A stretch of DNA of 64,000 nt from Flavobacterium sp. KJJ (GCF_000708595.2 NZ_JARP01000005.1:186001-250000), one strand, 5' to 3'. Numbered from the stretch's first letter, positions 1-9,277 are shown. The notes: generated from the sequence alone by a model not told the origin. Program-made: numbers and translations.

Positions 1-1077
1 AACCGCGCTGTCTGTTACGATATCTTGTGCCAAAACAATTGGGCGTGAACTCATAATTACCATCTTTTGCACAAATTTCATTTTGTGATTCAACGGCATA
101 TGCAGACGCTCGAATATTTTTTTAGCCATTTTACCGCCTAAAAATTCATGTCCGTGAAAAGTCCAGCCTTGTTTTTTGTTGAAACGTTTTGTTGGTGCTT
201 TCCCAATATCGTGCAATAAAGCAGACCATCGCAGCCAAACATCATCTGTATTTGGACAAATATTATCGACAACTTCTAAAGTGTGATAAAAGTTATTTTT
301 ATGGGTATGGCCTTCAATTTCTTCAACCTGATTTAAGGCAGTTAATTCAGGAAGAATAATATCTAAAAGTCCAGTTTGATATAAAAGCAAAAATCCGATA
401 GAGGGTTTAGCTGTCGAAAGAATTTTATTTAATTCATCGACAATACGCTCTCCAGAAATAATTTTGATTCTCTCCGCGTTCTTAGTAATCGCATCAAGGG
501 ATTTTTTTTCGATTTCAAAACCCAATTGATTAGCAAAACGAATTGCACGAAGCATTCGCAATGGATCATCAGAATAAGTAATATCCGGATCCAAAGGCGT
601 TTTTATTGTTTTATTTTCTAAATCTGTCAACCCATTAAAAGGATCAGAAAGATCTCCAAAAGTTTTTTCATTTAATGATAAAGCCAATGCATTAATGGTA
701 AAATCACGACGATTTTGGTCATCTTCTAAAGTTCCGTTCTCCACAACTGGATTTCGGCTGTCAAAATGATACGATTCTTTTCGAGCTCCAACAAATTCAA
801 TATCAGTATCTTCAAAGCGCAGCATTGCTGTTCCGTACGTTTTAAAAACCTGTACTTTTGGCTTTTTTGGAAGTAATTCTGATACTTTAAGTGCTAATTC
901 AATTCCGCTTCCAACTGCAACAACATCAATGTCTTTTTTAGAACCTCGATTTAAAAGCAAATCACGAACAAATCCGCCAATAACGTAACTGTCAACGTTT
1001 AGTTCTTGAGATGCTTTCGAAATTACTCCGAAGATTTTATGTTGTAAAGCTGTTTTGTAGTTTGTTTGTATAGCCAC
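1..1077 (-). CDS. cca: CCA tRNA nucleotidyltransferase with HD domain, 3' part outside window
   Basis: Adds or repairs the 3' CCA end of tRNAs in the cytoplasm. The visible 359 codons begin at a GTG (1077) and show the polymerase-beta-type nucleotidyltransferase motif GGFVRDLLL followed by KDIDVV (metal-binding D-x-D), then RRDFTINALAL and the arginine-rich RMLRAIRFA segment typical of class II CCA enzymes. Near the window edge the HD motif LLHDIGKAPTKRF marks a C-terminal HD phosphohydrolase domain. The stop codon lies before base 1. The frame has no ATG near the expected start, so GTG is chosen; protein family assignment is secure, the exact start less so. Confidence 0.9.
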   Translation of the reverse strand, partial: MAIQTNYKTALQHKIFGVISKASQELNVDSYVIGGFVRDLLLNRGSKKDIDVVAVGSGIELALKVSELLPKKPKVQVFKTYGTAMLRFEDTDIEFVGARKESYHFDSRNPVVENGTLEDDQNRRDFTINALALSLNEKTFGDLSDPFNGLTDLENKTIKTPLDPDITYSDDPLRMLRAIRFANQLGFEIEKKSLDAITKNAERIKIISGERIVDELNKILSTAKPSIGFLLLYQTGLLDIILPELTALNQVEEIEGHTHKNNFYHTLEVVDNICPNTDDVWLRWSALLHDIGKAPTKRFNKKQGWTFHGHEFLGGKMAKKIFERLHMPLNHKMKFVQKMVIMSSRPIVLAQDIVTDSAV

Positions 1078-1368
1078 GAATTTACTAATTTTTAAATGAC
1101 AGTTCTATTCTTGAAGAGAATAAAACGTGTGCAAATTTACAACATAGAAAATGCCTTTTATAATGTATCGTTCACTTTTTTGACTAAATTCATAGTTTAA
1201 GCGGTCAAATTTTATAAAATGAGAAAAGGTTGCTATTAATTTCACGAATTAACACGAATTGAAATTTATATTACAGAGTAAAAATTAGTATAATTTGTGG
1301 CAAAAAAAACATTTATACATCTATAAAACAAATCAATTGCAATGATATATTTTTAGAAATTCAATTTG

Positions 1369-1376
1369 TATTTTTG
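1369..1376 (+). promoter_or_regulatory. -7 promoter box (TATTTTTG) of yaaA in the 1078-1396 gap
   Basis: TATTTTTG is a perfect match to the Bacteroidota -7 consensus TAnnTTTG and lies 20 nt before the yaaA start codon. I see no good TTG at the usual -33 spacing. The rest of this 319-bp gap holds AT-rich sequence and a short direct repeat of CACGAATT (about 1242-1261), with no gene. Confidence 0.55.
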
Positions 1377-1396
1377 AATTCTATAAAAACGCACAA

Positions 1397-2155
1397 ATGA
1401 AAATTGTTATATCTCCCGCGAAGTCTTTAAATTTTGAAAAAGAATTACCAACAACTCAATATACTGAACCTTCTTTTTTAAAAGAAGCGCGTCTTGTTCA
1501 TAAAGTTTTAAAACCTAAGAAACCGGGTGAATTGTCTGAATTAATGTCAATTTCAGACAAATTAGCTGATTTAAATTGGGATCGAAATCAAAAATGGAAA
1601 ACTCCTTTTTCAGCAGAAAATGCACGTCCGGCAGTTTATACTTTTGATGGAGATGTTTATACAGGATTAGATGCGTATTCAATTCCGTTAGAAAAATTAG
1701 ATGCGCTACAAAGCAAACTCAGAATTTTATCTGGACTTTACGGAGTTTTAAAACCATTAGATTTAATGCAGGCCTACCGTTTAGAAATGGGAACGAAATT
1801 GCCCGTTGGAGAATACAAAAATCTGCATGAGTTTTGGAAACCTATTGTGACAAAAGCTCTAAATAAAGAATTGAAAAAAGGAGAATTATTTGTGAATTTG
1901 GCTAGTAACGAATATTTTTCAGCTGTTGATGTAAAAGCATTAAAAGTTCCGATTATTACTCCAGATTTTAAAGACTATAAAGACGGAAAACTAAAAATGA
2001 TCAGTTTTTTTGCCAAGAAGGCGAGAGGTATGATGGTGCGTTATATTATCGATACAAATGCCGAAACAGTTGAAGACTTAAAAGGTTTTAATTATGAAGG
2101 TTATCAGTTTGATGCGAATCTTTCTAAGGGAAATCATTTGGTTTTTACACGTTAG
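1397..2155 (+). CDS. yaaA: Peroxide stress protein YaaA (DUF328/UPF0246 family)
   Basis: A 252-residue cytoplasmic protein that is full length for the YaaA family. The start MKIVISPAKSLNF is the family signature, and the conserved LSGLYGVLKPLDLMQAYRLEM segment (about residues 110-130) and the C-terminal KKARGMM block are both present. In Escherichia coli YaaA limits DNA and protein damage during hydrogen peroxide stress by lowering free iron; the same role here is inferred from family membership. It stands alone, with a promoter box just upstream and a strong bidirectional hairpin after it. Confidence 0.93.
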   Translation: MKIVISPAKSLNFEKELPTTQYTEPSFLKEARLVHKVLKPKKPGELSELMSISDKLADLNWDRNQKWKTPFSAENARPAVYTFDGDVYTGLDAYSIPLEKLDALQSKLRILSGLYGVLKPLDLMQAYRLEMGTKLPVGEYKNLHEFWKPIVTKALNKELKKGELFVNLASNEYFSAVDVKALKVPIITPDFKDYKDGKLKMISFFAKKARGMMVRYIIDTNAETVEDLKGFNYEGYQFDANLSKGNHLVFTR

Positions 2156-2254
2156 AACTGCAAAGGTTCAAAGTTACAAATGTTTACGAGCTAGACTCGG
2201 GAAATATTTTAGAGAGGGTTTAATCTTTTCCAATTTGAAGATATCATATAAATA

Positions 2255-2288
2255 AAAAAGCCGAGTTAATAATTTAACTCGGCTTTTT
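2255..2288. terminator. Bidirectional intrinsic terminator between yaaA and the MFS gene
   Basis: A 15-bp perfect stem (AAAAAGCCGAGTTAA / TTAACTCGGCTTTTT) closes a 4-nt loop and carries A and T runs on both sides. It can therefore stop transcription of yaaA on the plus strand and of the convergent efflux operon on the minus strand. Confidence 0.85.
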
Positions 2289-2309
2289 CGTATTATAAAT
2301 CAATTATTA

Positions 2310-3896
2310 TTAATGCATTGCATCAGCAGGATTAATCTTGTTTTTGCCTCTTTTAATAAAAAGGATAATTGGAATACAACATAAGAACATTATTCCTAAA
2401 TACATGAAAATATCCATGTATGACATTACGGTACTTTGTTTTAGAACGGCATAATCTATAGCTTGATAGGCTTTTTTAAGCGCAACATCGGCGCTGTATC
2501 CTTTTGCCATAAAAGCGCGTTGCATTCCTGCAAGACGTTGTTGAACATCATATTTTGCAGGATCTAAATTCGTTAATAAATTTACTCGGTGTTCTTGACT
2601 TAAACGAGTGATAAAAGTGGTAATGATCGCAATACCAAATGATCCTCCTAATTGTCTCATCATACCTGTAAACGCAGCTCCTTCACCAATATGTTTTCCT
2701 TTTAATGTTGAAAGAGAAAGAGTTGTAATAGGTACAAAAAGTAATCCTAAACCAATCCCTCTTAAAATTAAAGGCCAGAATAAATGTTCAACTCCAGTGT
2801 CAGGTGTAAGCCTGTTGTGCATCATGAAAGTAAAGAAGAAGAAAATTAAAAATCCAATTCCTACCATATAAGCTTGAGGCACACCTTTTTGAATCATATT
2901 ACCAACAATTGGCATCATAAAAGCTGTTGTAATCGAACCTGGAATCAATAGTAAACCTGCGTCAGTTGCTGTCCATCCTAAAATAGACTGCGTATAAATC
3001 GGGATAATTAATGTTGATCCGTATAAACCGAAACCAAGTATAAAACACATGACAGTTCCGATTCTTAAGTTTCCATCTTTTAAAACACTTAAATTTACAA
3101 TTGGATGTTTATAAGTGAGCTCTCGCCAGATAAACAATATCAATCCAAGTATAGTAACAACACTCAAAGTTATGATGGTTGTGTCATTAAACCAATCGTC
3201 TTGCTGACCGTGTTCTAATACGAATTGCAAAGATCCAATAAATGAGGCCAATAAAATAATTCCCCACCAGTCAACCTGATTTGCTTTTAATTTTTCTCCA
3301 TATTTTGGACTTCTAACGAAAGTGATTGCCAAAATAGTAGCGATAATTCCTAATGGAATATTAATATAAAATATATAAGGCCAAGAGTAATGATCTACTA
3401 AATATCCTCCCAAAGGCGGACCAAGTGTAGGACCAACAATTACTCCCATACCGTAAATAGCTTGCGCCATACCACGTTTTGCTACAGGATAACTTTCGGT
3501 AATAATAGTCTGAGCAGTAACCAGCAAAGCTCCCCCTCCCATACCTTGTACGAACCTAAAAGCTACTAGTTCCCATATATTACTCGCATTTCCACACAAA
3601 AAAGAACAGACGGTAAAAATTATGATAGAAGCCACAAAATAATTACGTCTCCCAAATTGCTGTGACAGCCAGCTCGTCATCGGAATTACGATAACATTCG
3701 CAATTGCGTATGCTGTAATTACCCAAGCCACATCAGTCAAGGTAGCACCAAGGCTTCCTCGCATGTCTGTTAGCGCTACGTTTACGATCGTGGTATCAAC
3801 GATTTCCAGCAGTGCACAAAGTACTGCGGTAATCGTAATAATGACACGTCTGTAACCGTATTCTACTAAATCGTCTTCTCCTTGTACTGCTGTCAT
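2310..3896 (-). CDS. DHA2-type (EmrB-like) MFS drug:proton antiporter
   Basis: A 528-residue inner-membrane transporter with about 14 hydrophobic segments, the length expected for the DHA2/EmrB subfamily. The N-terminal LLEIVDTTIVNVAL segment carries the family acidic residue in TM1, WLSQQFGRRN is motif A, and the GPPLGGYLVDHYSWPYIFYINIP block is motif C. It would form the inner-membrane part of a tripartite pump with the HlyD/EmrA adaptor that ends 1 nt upstream and the TolC protein before that. The first gene of the operon is a TetR repressor, so induction by a substrate is likely; the substrate cannot be read from sequence. Confidence 0.93.
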   Translation of the reverse strand: MTAVQGEDDLVEYGYRRVIITITAVLCALLEIVDTTIVNVALTDMRGSLGATLTDVAWVITAYAIANVIVIPMTSWLSQQFGRRNYFVASIIIFTVCSFLCGNASNIWELVAFRFVQGMGGGALLVTAQTIITESYPVAKRGMAQAIYGMGVIVGPTLGPPLGGYLVDHYSWPYIFYINIPLGIIATILAITFVRSPKYGEKLKANQVDWWGIILLASFIGSLQFVLEHGQQDDWFNDTTIITLSVVTILGLILFIWRELTYKHPIVNLSVLKDGNLRIGTVMCFILGFGLYGSTLIIPIYTQSILGWTATDAGLLLIPGSITTAFMMPIVGNMIQKGVPQAYMVGIGFLIFFFFTFMMHNRLTPDTGVEHLFWPLILRGIGLGLLFVPITTLSLSTLKGKHIGEGAAFTGMMRQLGGSFGIAIITTFITRLSQEHRVNLLTNLDPAKYDVQQRLAGMQRAFMAKGYSADVALKKAYQAIDYAVLKQSTVMSYMDIFMYLGIMFLCCIPIILFIKRGKNKINPADAMH

Positions 3897-3897
3897 T

Positions 3898-4977
3898 TTA
3901 TTTTAAATGTACGTCTACATCAACATTCATTCCTGGTCTCAATAATTTTACTTTCTCAGGATCATTTGTTGGGTCTAAACTAATTTTTACTGGCAATCTT
4001 TGAATTGTTTTTACGAAGTTACCTGTTGCATTATCAGGAGGCAATAAAGAAAAACGAGATCCTGTAGCAGGTGAGAATGAAGTTACAATTCCTTTAAACT
4101 CATAATTAGGATAAGCATCAACTTTTAAACTAACTTTTTGTCCCACAATCATTTTGTTTAATTGTGTTTCTTTGAAGTTAGCTACAACCCAAGCTTCATT
4201 ATTATTAATGATATAAAATAAAGATTGTCCTGGCTGTACCAATTGTCCTGGCTGAATGTCAACTTTAGAAACCTGTCCGTCAATTGCAGCAGTTACAACA
4301 GTATAAGTAAGGTTTAATTTTGCAACATCCAACATCGTTTTAGCTCTTTTGATGTTTGCTGCAGCAACCTCAGTTTGTTTGTCAGAAACTTTAGATTTTG
4401 ACTGAATTACAGATTTTTGGTAAGAACTTGCTCTTTGCTGTTGTTCTAAAACACGTACTTGGTTTTCTGCTTCGTCTTTTGCAGTCTGAGCTTGTTCAAA
4501 TTGTTGTTTTGTAATTGTATGAGTTTTATACAAATTATTGTAACGGTTGAAATCATTCGTAAGCTGTCTCAATCTAATTTTTGCACTTTCGATAGAACCA
4601 CCAGCAGATTTCATATTCGCATCAGAAACGGAGATGCTTGCATAAGCACTTCCAATATCAGCTTTTGCAGCTTCGTATTGACCTTCAGCACCTAGTAATG
4701 CAGCATTAGCTTCATCAATTTTCAATTGATAATCTCTCTTGTCGATAGTAAATAAAGTATCTCCTTTTTTTACAAAATCATTATCTTTTACATACACTTT
4801 GCTGATGTATCCAGATACTCTAGGAATAATTGGATTCATTTTTTTCTCAATTTGAGCATCATCAGTTTCTTCGTGTGCTAACGAGTGCATGTATTTTGTT
4901 ATTCCGTAAGTTCCGCCCACCAAAATCAATACGGTTAGTATAATGATGAATTTAGTATTTGTTTTTTTCTTTTCCAT
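3898..4977 (-). CDS. EmrA-like HlyD-family membrane fusion (adaptor) protein
   Basis: A 359-residue periplasmic adaptor anchored by one N-terminal TM helix (about residues 9-28). The biotinyl-lipoyl half motif PRVSGYISKVYVKDNDFVKKGD (about 50-70) is followed by an alpha-helical hairpin rich in Ala, Lys and Gln (about 80-215) and a beta-barrel part containing VVANFKETQLNKM and PGMNVDVDVHLK. It links the MFS pump to the TolC channel encoded on either side. It lies 1 nt from the MFS gene and 12 nt from the TolC gene, consistent with one operon. Confidence 0.92.
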   Translation of the reverse strand: MEKKKTNTKFIIILTVLILVGGTYGITKYMHSLAHEETDDAQIEKKMNPIIPRVSGYISKVYVKDNDFVKKGDTLFTIDKRDYQLKIDEANAALLGAEGQYEAAKADIGSAYASISVSDANMKSAGGSIESAKIRLRQLTNDFNRYNNLYKTHTITKQQFEQAQTAKDEAENQVRVLEQQQRASSYQKSVIQSKSKVSDKQTEVAAANIKRAKTMLDVAKLNLTYTVVTAAIDGQVSKVDIQPGQLVQPGQSLFYIINNNEAWVVANFKETQLNKMIVGQKVSLKVDAYPNYEFKGIVTSFSPATGSRFSLLPPDNATGNFVKTIQRLPVKISLDPTNDPEKVKLLRPGMNVDVDVHLK

Positions 4978-4989
4978 GAGAGCTATCGA

Positions 4990-6327
4990 TTATATTTTAG
5001 AAAGATTGAATGATTGAGATAATTGTCCTGATACTGAAAGTAATTCGTAATATTTTTGAATAATAGTTGCTTTAGACAAAGCTGTATTTATTTTGGCATT
5101 CAGATGTTCTACATCCGCTTCAACTAAGTCATTTGTATCTGATAAACCATTGTCAAATTTATCTTTTACAAGTCTGTAGTTTTCTGCAGCTTGAAGAAGT
5201 GCTTCATCATAAACAACACTTTGATTAATAGCCAAGTCATAATCTTCTATAGATTTCTGAACTTCAACTTTAATACGATCTGTCATTACAGCTTCTGTGC
5301 TTTTTACTTCTAAAGCTCTGCTTTCAGCAGCTTTTACATTGGCGCTGTTTTTTAGAATTCCTGATAGATCATAAGATAAACCAATTCCAAAATTCATTGC
5401 ATATTTTACGGTGATAAAATCTTTAAGATCCAAAGCTGTATAACCGCCTAATAATGCAAGCGAAGGATAATATCCTGATTTTGCAATCTTAATGCTGGCT
5501 TCGCTGGCTTTTTGCTGGAAACGAATTGCTTCTAAATCTTTTCTGTTCTCAAGTGCCAATGCATCAGATGTTGGCGCATTGCTTGTTTTTAAATTAAAGA
5601 AGTCAGCTTCATTAATCTGAAGTTTTACACTCGGATCTAATTTTAATAGCGTTGTCAGGTAAAAGTTGATGTTATTGATGTTGTTATTTGCTTCATCAAT
5701 TGATAATTGCGTTTTTGAAACTAATAACTGTGATTTCAATAAATCATTTCTCGGAATGATTCCGTTTTTCTCCAATTCCGTAAAATCAGTTACACGCTGT
5801 TTTGCTTGTTTTTGATTTTCGTTTAAAAGATCTAATGTTTTTTGTGCTTTGTATAATGCAGTATAATAGGTAATTACGCGTAATGCAACATCTTCTTTGG
5901 TTTTTGCAGCATAAGAACTTTCCGCTTCGTATAAATTATCAGAAGCGATGATGCTGTTTTTAATTTTAAAACCTGAAAATATAGGCAAGCTAAGATTAGC
6001 CATTCCAAGCATCGCCTGATCTGGAGATGCCATAGGTTCAGCACTTGCTTGATCACCACCATTATTATGAAGATCAATAGAAGCTTTTGTCAATCTTTGG
6101 TATTGTCCTGAAATTTTTAGATCAGGATATTGATTGTTTTTAACCTCTTGTAATTCGTATTTTTTTGTGTTTACCTTAGTATTGGCAAGCGTAACTTCGT
6201 TACTTTTTTCCCAAGCCATTTTCACGGCTTCATCTAAGGTTAAACTTGTTTTTTCTTGTGCTTCTATTGATGATATTCCGATAAAGAAAATCCCAAAGAG
6301 CATTAATTGATTAATTTTCATAAACAA
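4990..6327 (-). CDS. TolC-family outer membrane efflux protein
   Basis: A 445-residue protein with an N-terminal signal peptide (MKINQLMLFGIFFIGISSIEA) and the two outer-membrane efflux repeats typical of TolC, beginning with LTLDEAVKMAWEKSNEVTLA. Long amphipathic helices with heptad character follow in each half. It would form the outer-membrane channel of the EmrAB-type pump encoded downstream. The start overlaps the end of the TetR gene by 17 nt, suggesting coupled translation; a second in-frame ATG two codons later (6321) is equally possible. Confidence 0.9.
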   Translation of the reverse strand: MFMKINQLMLFGIFFIGISSIEAQEKTSLTLDEAVKMAWEKSNEVTLANTKVNTKKYELQEVKNNQYPDLKISGQYQRLTKASIDLHNNGGDQASAEPMASPDQAMLGMANLSLPIFSGFKIKNSIIASDNLYEAESSYAAKTKEDVALRVITYYTALYKAQKTLDLLNENQKQAKQRVTDFTELEKNGIIPRNDLLKSQLLVSKTQLSIDEANNNINNINFYLTTLLKLDPSVKLQINEADFFNLKTSNAPTSDALALENRKDLEAIRFQQKASEASIKIAKSGYYPSLALLGGYTALDLKDFITVKYAMNFGIGLSYDLSGILKNSANVKAAESRALEVKSTEAVMTDRIKVEVQKSIEDYDLAINQSVVYDEALLQAAENYRLVKDKFDNGLSDTNDLVEADVEHLNAKINTALSKATIIQKYYELLSVSGQLSQSFNLSKI

Positions 6328-6940
6328 GTAGAGCTTTTATAGTTTGTTGAATGTGCTTTGTAAGACTGGTATTAATATAATCATTGTACAATGCTTCGGT
6401 ATTTAAATGAAGCAAATCCTGAAAGAATAATTTGTTCATGTGAAAATGAAAAAATGTCCCCATTATAGTTGGGGTAATCAGCGGGATAATAATATCTTTT
6501 CTGAAAACGCCTTTTGTCTGACCTTCTCTGATAATGCTTTCCAGCGATTTTAAATTTCCTTTTTTCAGTTCTGTAAACGCCATTAAATTCTGTTCTCTTT
6601 TTTTTGAGGTAAATTCAAAGTGTAAGATTCTGAAAATTCCTCTGTTACAATTTATTCTGTTAATGTAAATTTCGATTAATTTATTGACTTTATCTAAAGG
6701 TTCTAGATTTTCCTGCAATAAATTTTCTAATTGTAATTTTAAATCAGAAGTTTTGTAAAGAATTAAAGCTTCAAGAAGTCTTTCTTTTGAACCAAAATAA
6801 TACGAAACCATGGCAATGTTAATTTTTGCCTCTTTGGAAATATCCCGTATCGATGTACCTTCAAATCCTTTTTCTGAAAATAGCTTTTCAGCAACATCTA
6901 GAATCTGGATTTTTTTATCGTTTAATTCGATGTTTAACAT
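6311..6940 (-). CDS. TetR-family repressor of the export operon
   Basis: A cytoplasmic one-component repressor. I choose the ATG at 6940 (MLNIELNDKKIQILD), eight codons inside the longest frame, because the longer version would start in the promoter region. The N-terminal HTH is clear: ILDVAEKLFSEKGFEGTSIRDI followed by INIAMVSYYFGSKERLLEA. The remaining 150 or so residues are the variable ligand-binding helices. It is the first gene of the TetR-TolC-HlyD-MFS operon, and the two TTAAAC-N4-GTTTAA palindromes directly upstream are the obvious autoregulatory operators. The inducing ligand is unknown. Confidence 0.92.
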   Translation of the reverse strand: MLNIELNDKKIQILDVAEKLFSEKGFEGTSIRDISKEAKINIAMVSYYFGSKERLLEALILYKTSDLKLQLENLLQENLEPLDKVNKLIEIYINRINCNRGIFRILHFEFTSKKREQNLMAFTELKKGNLKSLESIIREGQTKGVFRKDIIIPLITPTIMGTFFHFHMNKLFFQDLLHLNTEALYNDYINTSLTKHIQQTIKALLVYEN

Positions 6941-6966
6941 GGTATTTTTTCTAATCAAGTACAAAA

Positions 6967-6999
6967 TTAAACAAGCGTTTAATTTAAACAGCTGTTTAA
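6967..6999. promoter_or_regulatory. Tandem TetR operators overlapping the efflux operon promoter
   Basis: Two 16-bp palindromes of form TTAAAC-N4-GTTTAA lie at 6967-6982 and 6984-6999, with centres 17 bp apart; the second (TTAAACAGCTGTTTAA) is perfect. A minus-strand -7 box TAATTTTG occupies 6962-6969, so repressor bound at the first site would cover the promoter. The regulator-operator pairing is inferred from position and symmetry. Confidence 0.75.
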
Positions 7000-7048
7000 T
7001 TTTTATTTAACAAAATATTAACATAAAACGGTTTCGATGATTTAGAGC

Positions 7049-7080
7049 AAAAAAAAGCTGAAACACTTAGTATTTCAGCT
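7049..7080 (-). terminator. Intrinsic terminator after trpA
   Basis: An 8-bp stem AGCTGAAA / TTTCAGCT followed on the minus strand by a run of seven T residues. It lies about 120 nt past the trpA stop and would end the trp transcript. Confidence 0.7.
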
Positions 7081-7110
7081 GTATTAGTTTTATTTGAATC
7101 ACACTTATAA

Positions 7111-7179
7111 TTTGGCAAAGATTGGCGGCTTTGCAAGCGGAATTTCTAGTGAGATTCCTCCTTTGTCGGAATGACAAAC
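7111..7179. repeat. Half copy of a palindromic intergenic repeat
   Basis: The stretch with TTGGCAAAGATTGG, TTTGCAAGCGGA, TTTCTAGTGAGATT and TCGGAATGACAAAC resembles, block by block, the right half of the large palindrome at 23747-23854 (GGCAGACTTTGCTTGCGGA, TCTTCTAGTGCGATTTC, TCGAAATGACAAAC). It looks like a diverged or half-length member of the same family. Confidence 0.6.
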
Positions 7180-7199
7180 AGGATGTTTAGCTTCGATAA

Positions 7200-7961
7200 T
7201 TAACGAATCTCCCCAACAAACTCTTTGATTTTTCCAGAACCGCTTTCACTCAAATGCTTAATAAAAGCACTTCCGATAATCGCACCCTTTGCAAATTTAG
7301 TTGCCTGAGTAAAAGTTTCTTTATTTGAAATTCCGAAACCAATAATTTGTGGATTTTTCAAATTCATATTTGATATTCTTTCGAAATAATCTTCCTGAAC
7401 ATTTCCAAAACCAGATTGAGATCCCGTAACACTTGCAGAACTTACCATATAAATAAATCCGTTTGAAACGCTGTCAATAAAACGAATACGTTCGTCTGAA
7501 GTTTGTGGCGTAATCAAAAACACATTTATTAATCCGTATTTTTCGAAAATCGCTTTGTATTCATCTGCATAAACATCAACTGGTAAATCAGGAATAATAA
7601 GTCCGTCGATGCCAATCTCTGCACATTTTTTACAAAAAGCCTCAATTCCATATTGTAACATCGGATTGAAATATCCCATAATAATCAACGGAATTTTTAC
7701 GCTTTCGCGGATGTCTTTCAGCTGATCGAAAAGAACTTGGGTTGTCATTCCGTTATGAAGTGCCGCTGTAGAACTGGCCTGAATCGTTGGTCCGTCTGCC
7801 AAAGGATCGCTAAATGGCAAACCAATTTCGATTAAATCAACACCGTTTTTTTCTAAATCCTGAATAATCTGAACTGTATCATTTAAGTTAGGATATCCCG
7901 CAGAAAAATAAATAGAAAGGATCTTTTTATCTTCTTGTAATTTTTGAGTTATTCTGTTCAT
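7200..7961 (-). CDS. trpA: Tryptophan synthase alpha chain
   Basis: Cleaves indole-3-glycerol phosphate to indole and glyceraldehyde 3-phosphate, passing indole to the TrpB beta chain. The 253 residues are slightly short for the family but contain the catalytic signature DLIEIGLPFSDPLADGPTIQ (glutamate and aspartate about residues 46 and 57) and the phosphate-binding GFGISNKETF and GAIIGSAFIKH segments of the TIM barrel. It is the last gene of the trp operon, separated from trpB by two genes that have no known role in tryptophan synthesis. Confidence 0.97.
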   Translation of the reverse strand: MNRITQKLQEDKKILSIYFSAGYPNLNDTVQIIQDLEKNGVDLIEIGLPFSDPLADGPTIQASSTAALHNGMTTQVLFDQLKDIRESVKIPLIIMGYFNPMLQYGIEAFCKKCAEIGIDGLIIPDLPVDVYADEYKAIFEKYGLINVFLITPQTSDERIRFIDSVSNGFIYMVSSASVTGSQSGFGNVQEDYFERISNMNLKNPQIIGFGISNKETFTQATKFAKGAIIGSAFIKHLSESGSGKIKEFVGEIR

Positions 7962-7982
7962 TTCGTTTTTTTTATTTTTTCT

Positions 7983-8009
7983 CCTAGCAGGTTTCCAAAA
8001 CCTGTTAGG
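7983..8009. repeat. CCTAGCAGGTTT hairpin repeat
   Basis: A 12-bp stem (CCTAGCAGGTTT / AAACCTGTTAGG, one G-T pair) with a 3-nt loop lies just upstream of trpA. The right arm recurs in a second hairpin at 20201-20229. It belongs to the class of small intergenic hairpins common in this window. Confidence 0.55.
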
Positions 8010-8205
8010 TATTAGTTTTTATTTTTGCCACTCCCGAAGCTATCGGGATAAAGGATTTTACAGATTAACTGCGACTTTATTTTAAGCAGATTTAAATCTA
8101 TTTAAGCCAATTTGCGCAGATCTTTAATTAATTTAAATCTGCTCTAATCTGCTTAATCTGCATGAAACCAATTTTTTTTAATCTTTTAATCTTTGGCATT
8201 AATTT

Positions 8206-8943
8206 TTAAATTTTCACTATCCTGCTTATCCAATTATCATTGTTCTTTTCTACCAATAATAATCCTGAATCCGAATCATTCATTTGTGCAATTAATTCAC
8301 CCTTATTATTCCAAAAAGCACTTTTTCCGCCCGACGGATAACCCCAAGATTCACCGCTAAAGTTGGACATCAAAACATTCATTTTGTGTTTTTGAGCATA
8401 ACTTTGCAAATCTCGATATGCATTCGGAATTCCGTTTGGGGAAAAGAAAATACTCGCAATGTAAATATCAGTTTCTCTTTTGCACGCATTTTCTGGATGC
8501 AGCGGATTATCAATATCGGCACAAATGGCAAAGGAGATCTTTTGATTTTCAATTTCCAGCATCGGATTGTAATCAAATGAAGATTGAAAAAAATCATCTT
8601 CGCCTTCATGCAGAAATTGTTTCGTGTAAATTGCAACCGAATTATTGGGAGAAATTACAAATTCGCCAATAAACAATTGATGTTCAATTTGAATTGGCGC
8701 CCCGGCAATAATTACAATATTATTTTTGACAGCTAACTTTTTCAGATGATCCAAACGTGCATCGTCTTTTTTGAAGGCTAATTTCTGTGCATTTTCTCTT
8801 TCATAACCTGAAATTGATAATTCAGAAAATGCAATTAATTGTGCTCCATTTTTTACAGCCAATTCGATAAGGCGATAATGATCTAATAAATTAGCCTCAA
8901 TATTTCCTCGAGTTGGTTTTGTCTGTGCGGCAGCTAGAATCAT
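8206..8943 (-). CDS. Carbon-nitrogen hydrolase (nitrilase superfamily)
   Basis: A 245-residue cytoplasmic amidohydrolase. The Glu-Lys-Cys triad is visible: glutamate in LIAFSELSISGY, lysine in IYTKQFLHEGED and cysteine in SFAICADIDNP. The last third contains NVLMSNFSGE and SGGKSAFWNNKGELIA, typical of the superfamily. The substrate cannot be assigned; the protein is at the short end for characterised branches. It sits between trpB and trpA together with a gamma-glutamylcyclotransferase-like gene, in the same direction, so it is probably carried on the trp transcript without being part of the pathway. Confidence 0.88.
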   Translation of the reverse strand: MILAAAQTKPTRGNIEANLLDHYRLIELAVKNGAQLIAFSELSISGYERENAQKLAFKKDDARLDHLKKLAVKNNIVIIAGAPIQIEHQLFIGEFVISPNNSVAIYTKQFLHEGEDDFFQSSFDYNPMLEIENQKISFAICADIDNPLHPENACKRETDIYIASIFFSPNGIPNAYRDLQSYAQKHKMNVLMSNFSGESWGYPSGGKSAFWNNKGELIAQMNDSDSGLLLVEKNNDNWISRIVKI

Positions 8944-8959
8944 TTTCTGTTTACAATTA

Positions 8960-9277
8960 TTAATTTTCGATATATACCCAAGCAGTTGTTCCCGAATTTA
9001 AGGTAACCTGAACTCTTTTATAAGAATTAGATTCAAATTGATCTGCTTTAGCTAAATCAGCTTTAGAAATAGAGAAAGCAACACCATGTATAATTTCTGA
9101 TGGATTTTCACTTGGTACTACCACAACATAGTCTGCCATTCCAAATTCTTCTTCGATCTGCAGGCTTTTTAGTTTATAGCCAAGAAGCTGATCTGGAGTT
9201 CCAGTTAATAATTTATTAAAAACCCGCCTTTGAATTTCTTTTGATCTTAATGTTCCGTAAGAGAATAATTTTTCCAT
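8960..9277 (-). CDS. Gamma-glutamylcyclotransferase-like (AIG2 fold) protein
   Basis: A 105-residue protein with the AIG2/GGCT fold signature: FSYGTLRSKEIQRRVF at the N-terminus (YGTL substrate-binding loop) and a conserved acidic residue in ADQFESNSYKRV, where the general base usually sits. Family members cyclise gamma-glutamyl dipeptides to 5-oxoproline; activity here is inferred. It ends 16 nt before the nitrilase-family gene and both interrupt the trp operon. Confidence 0.85.
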   Translation of the reverse strand: MEKLFSYGTLRSKEIQRRVFNKLLTGTPDQLLGYKLKSLQIEEEFGMADYVVVVPSENPSEIIHGVAFSISKADLAKADQFESNSYKRVQVTLNSGTTAWVYIEN

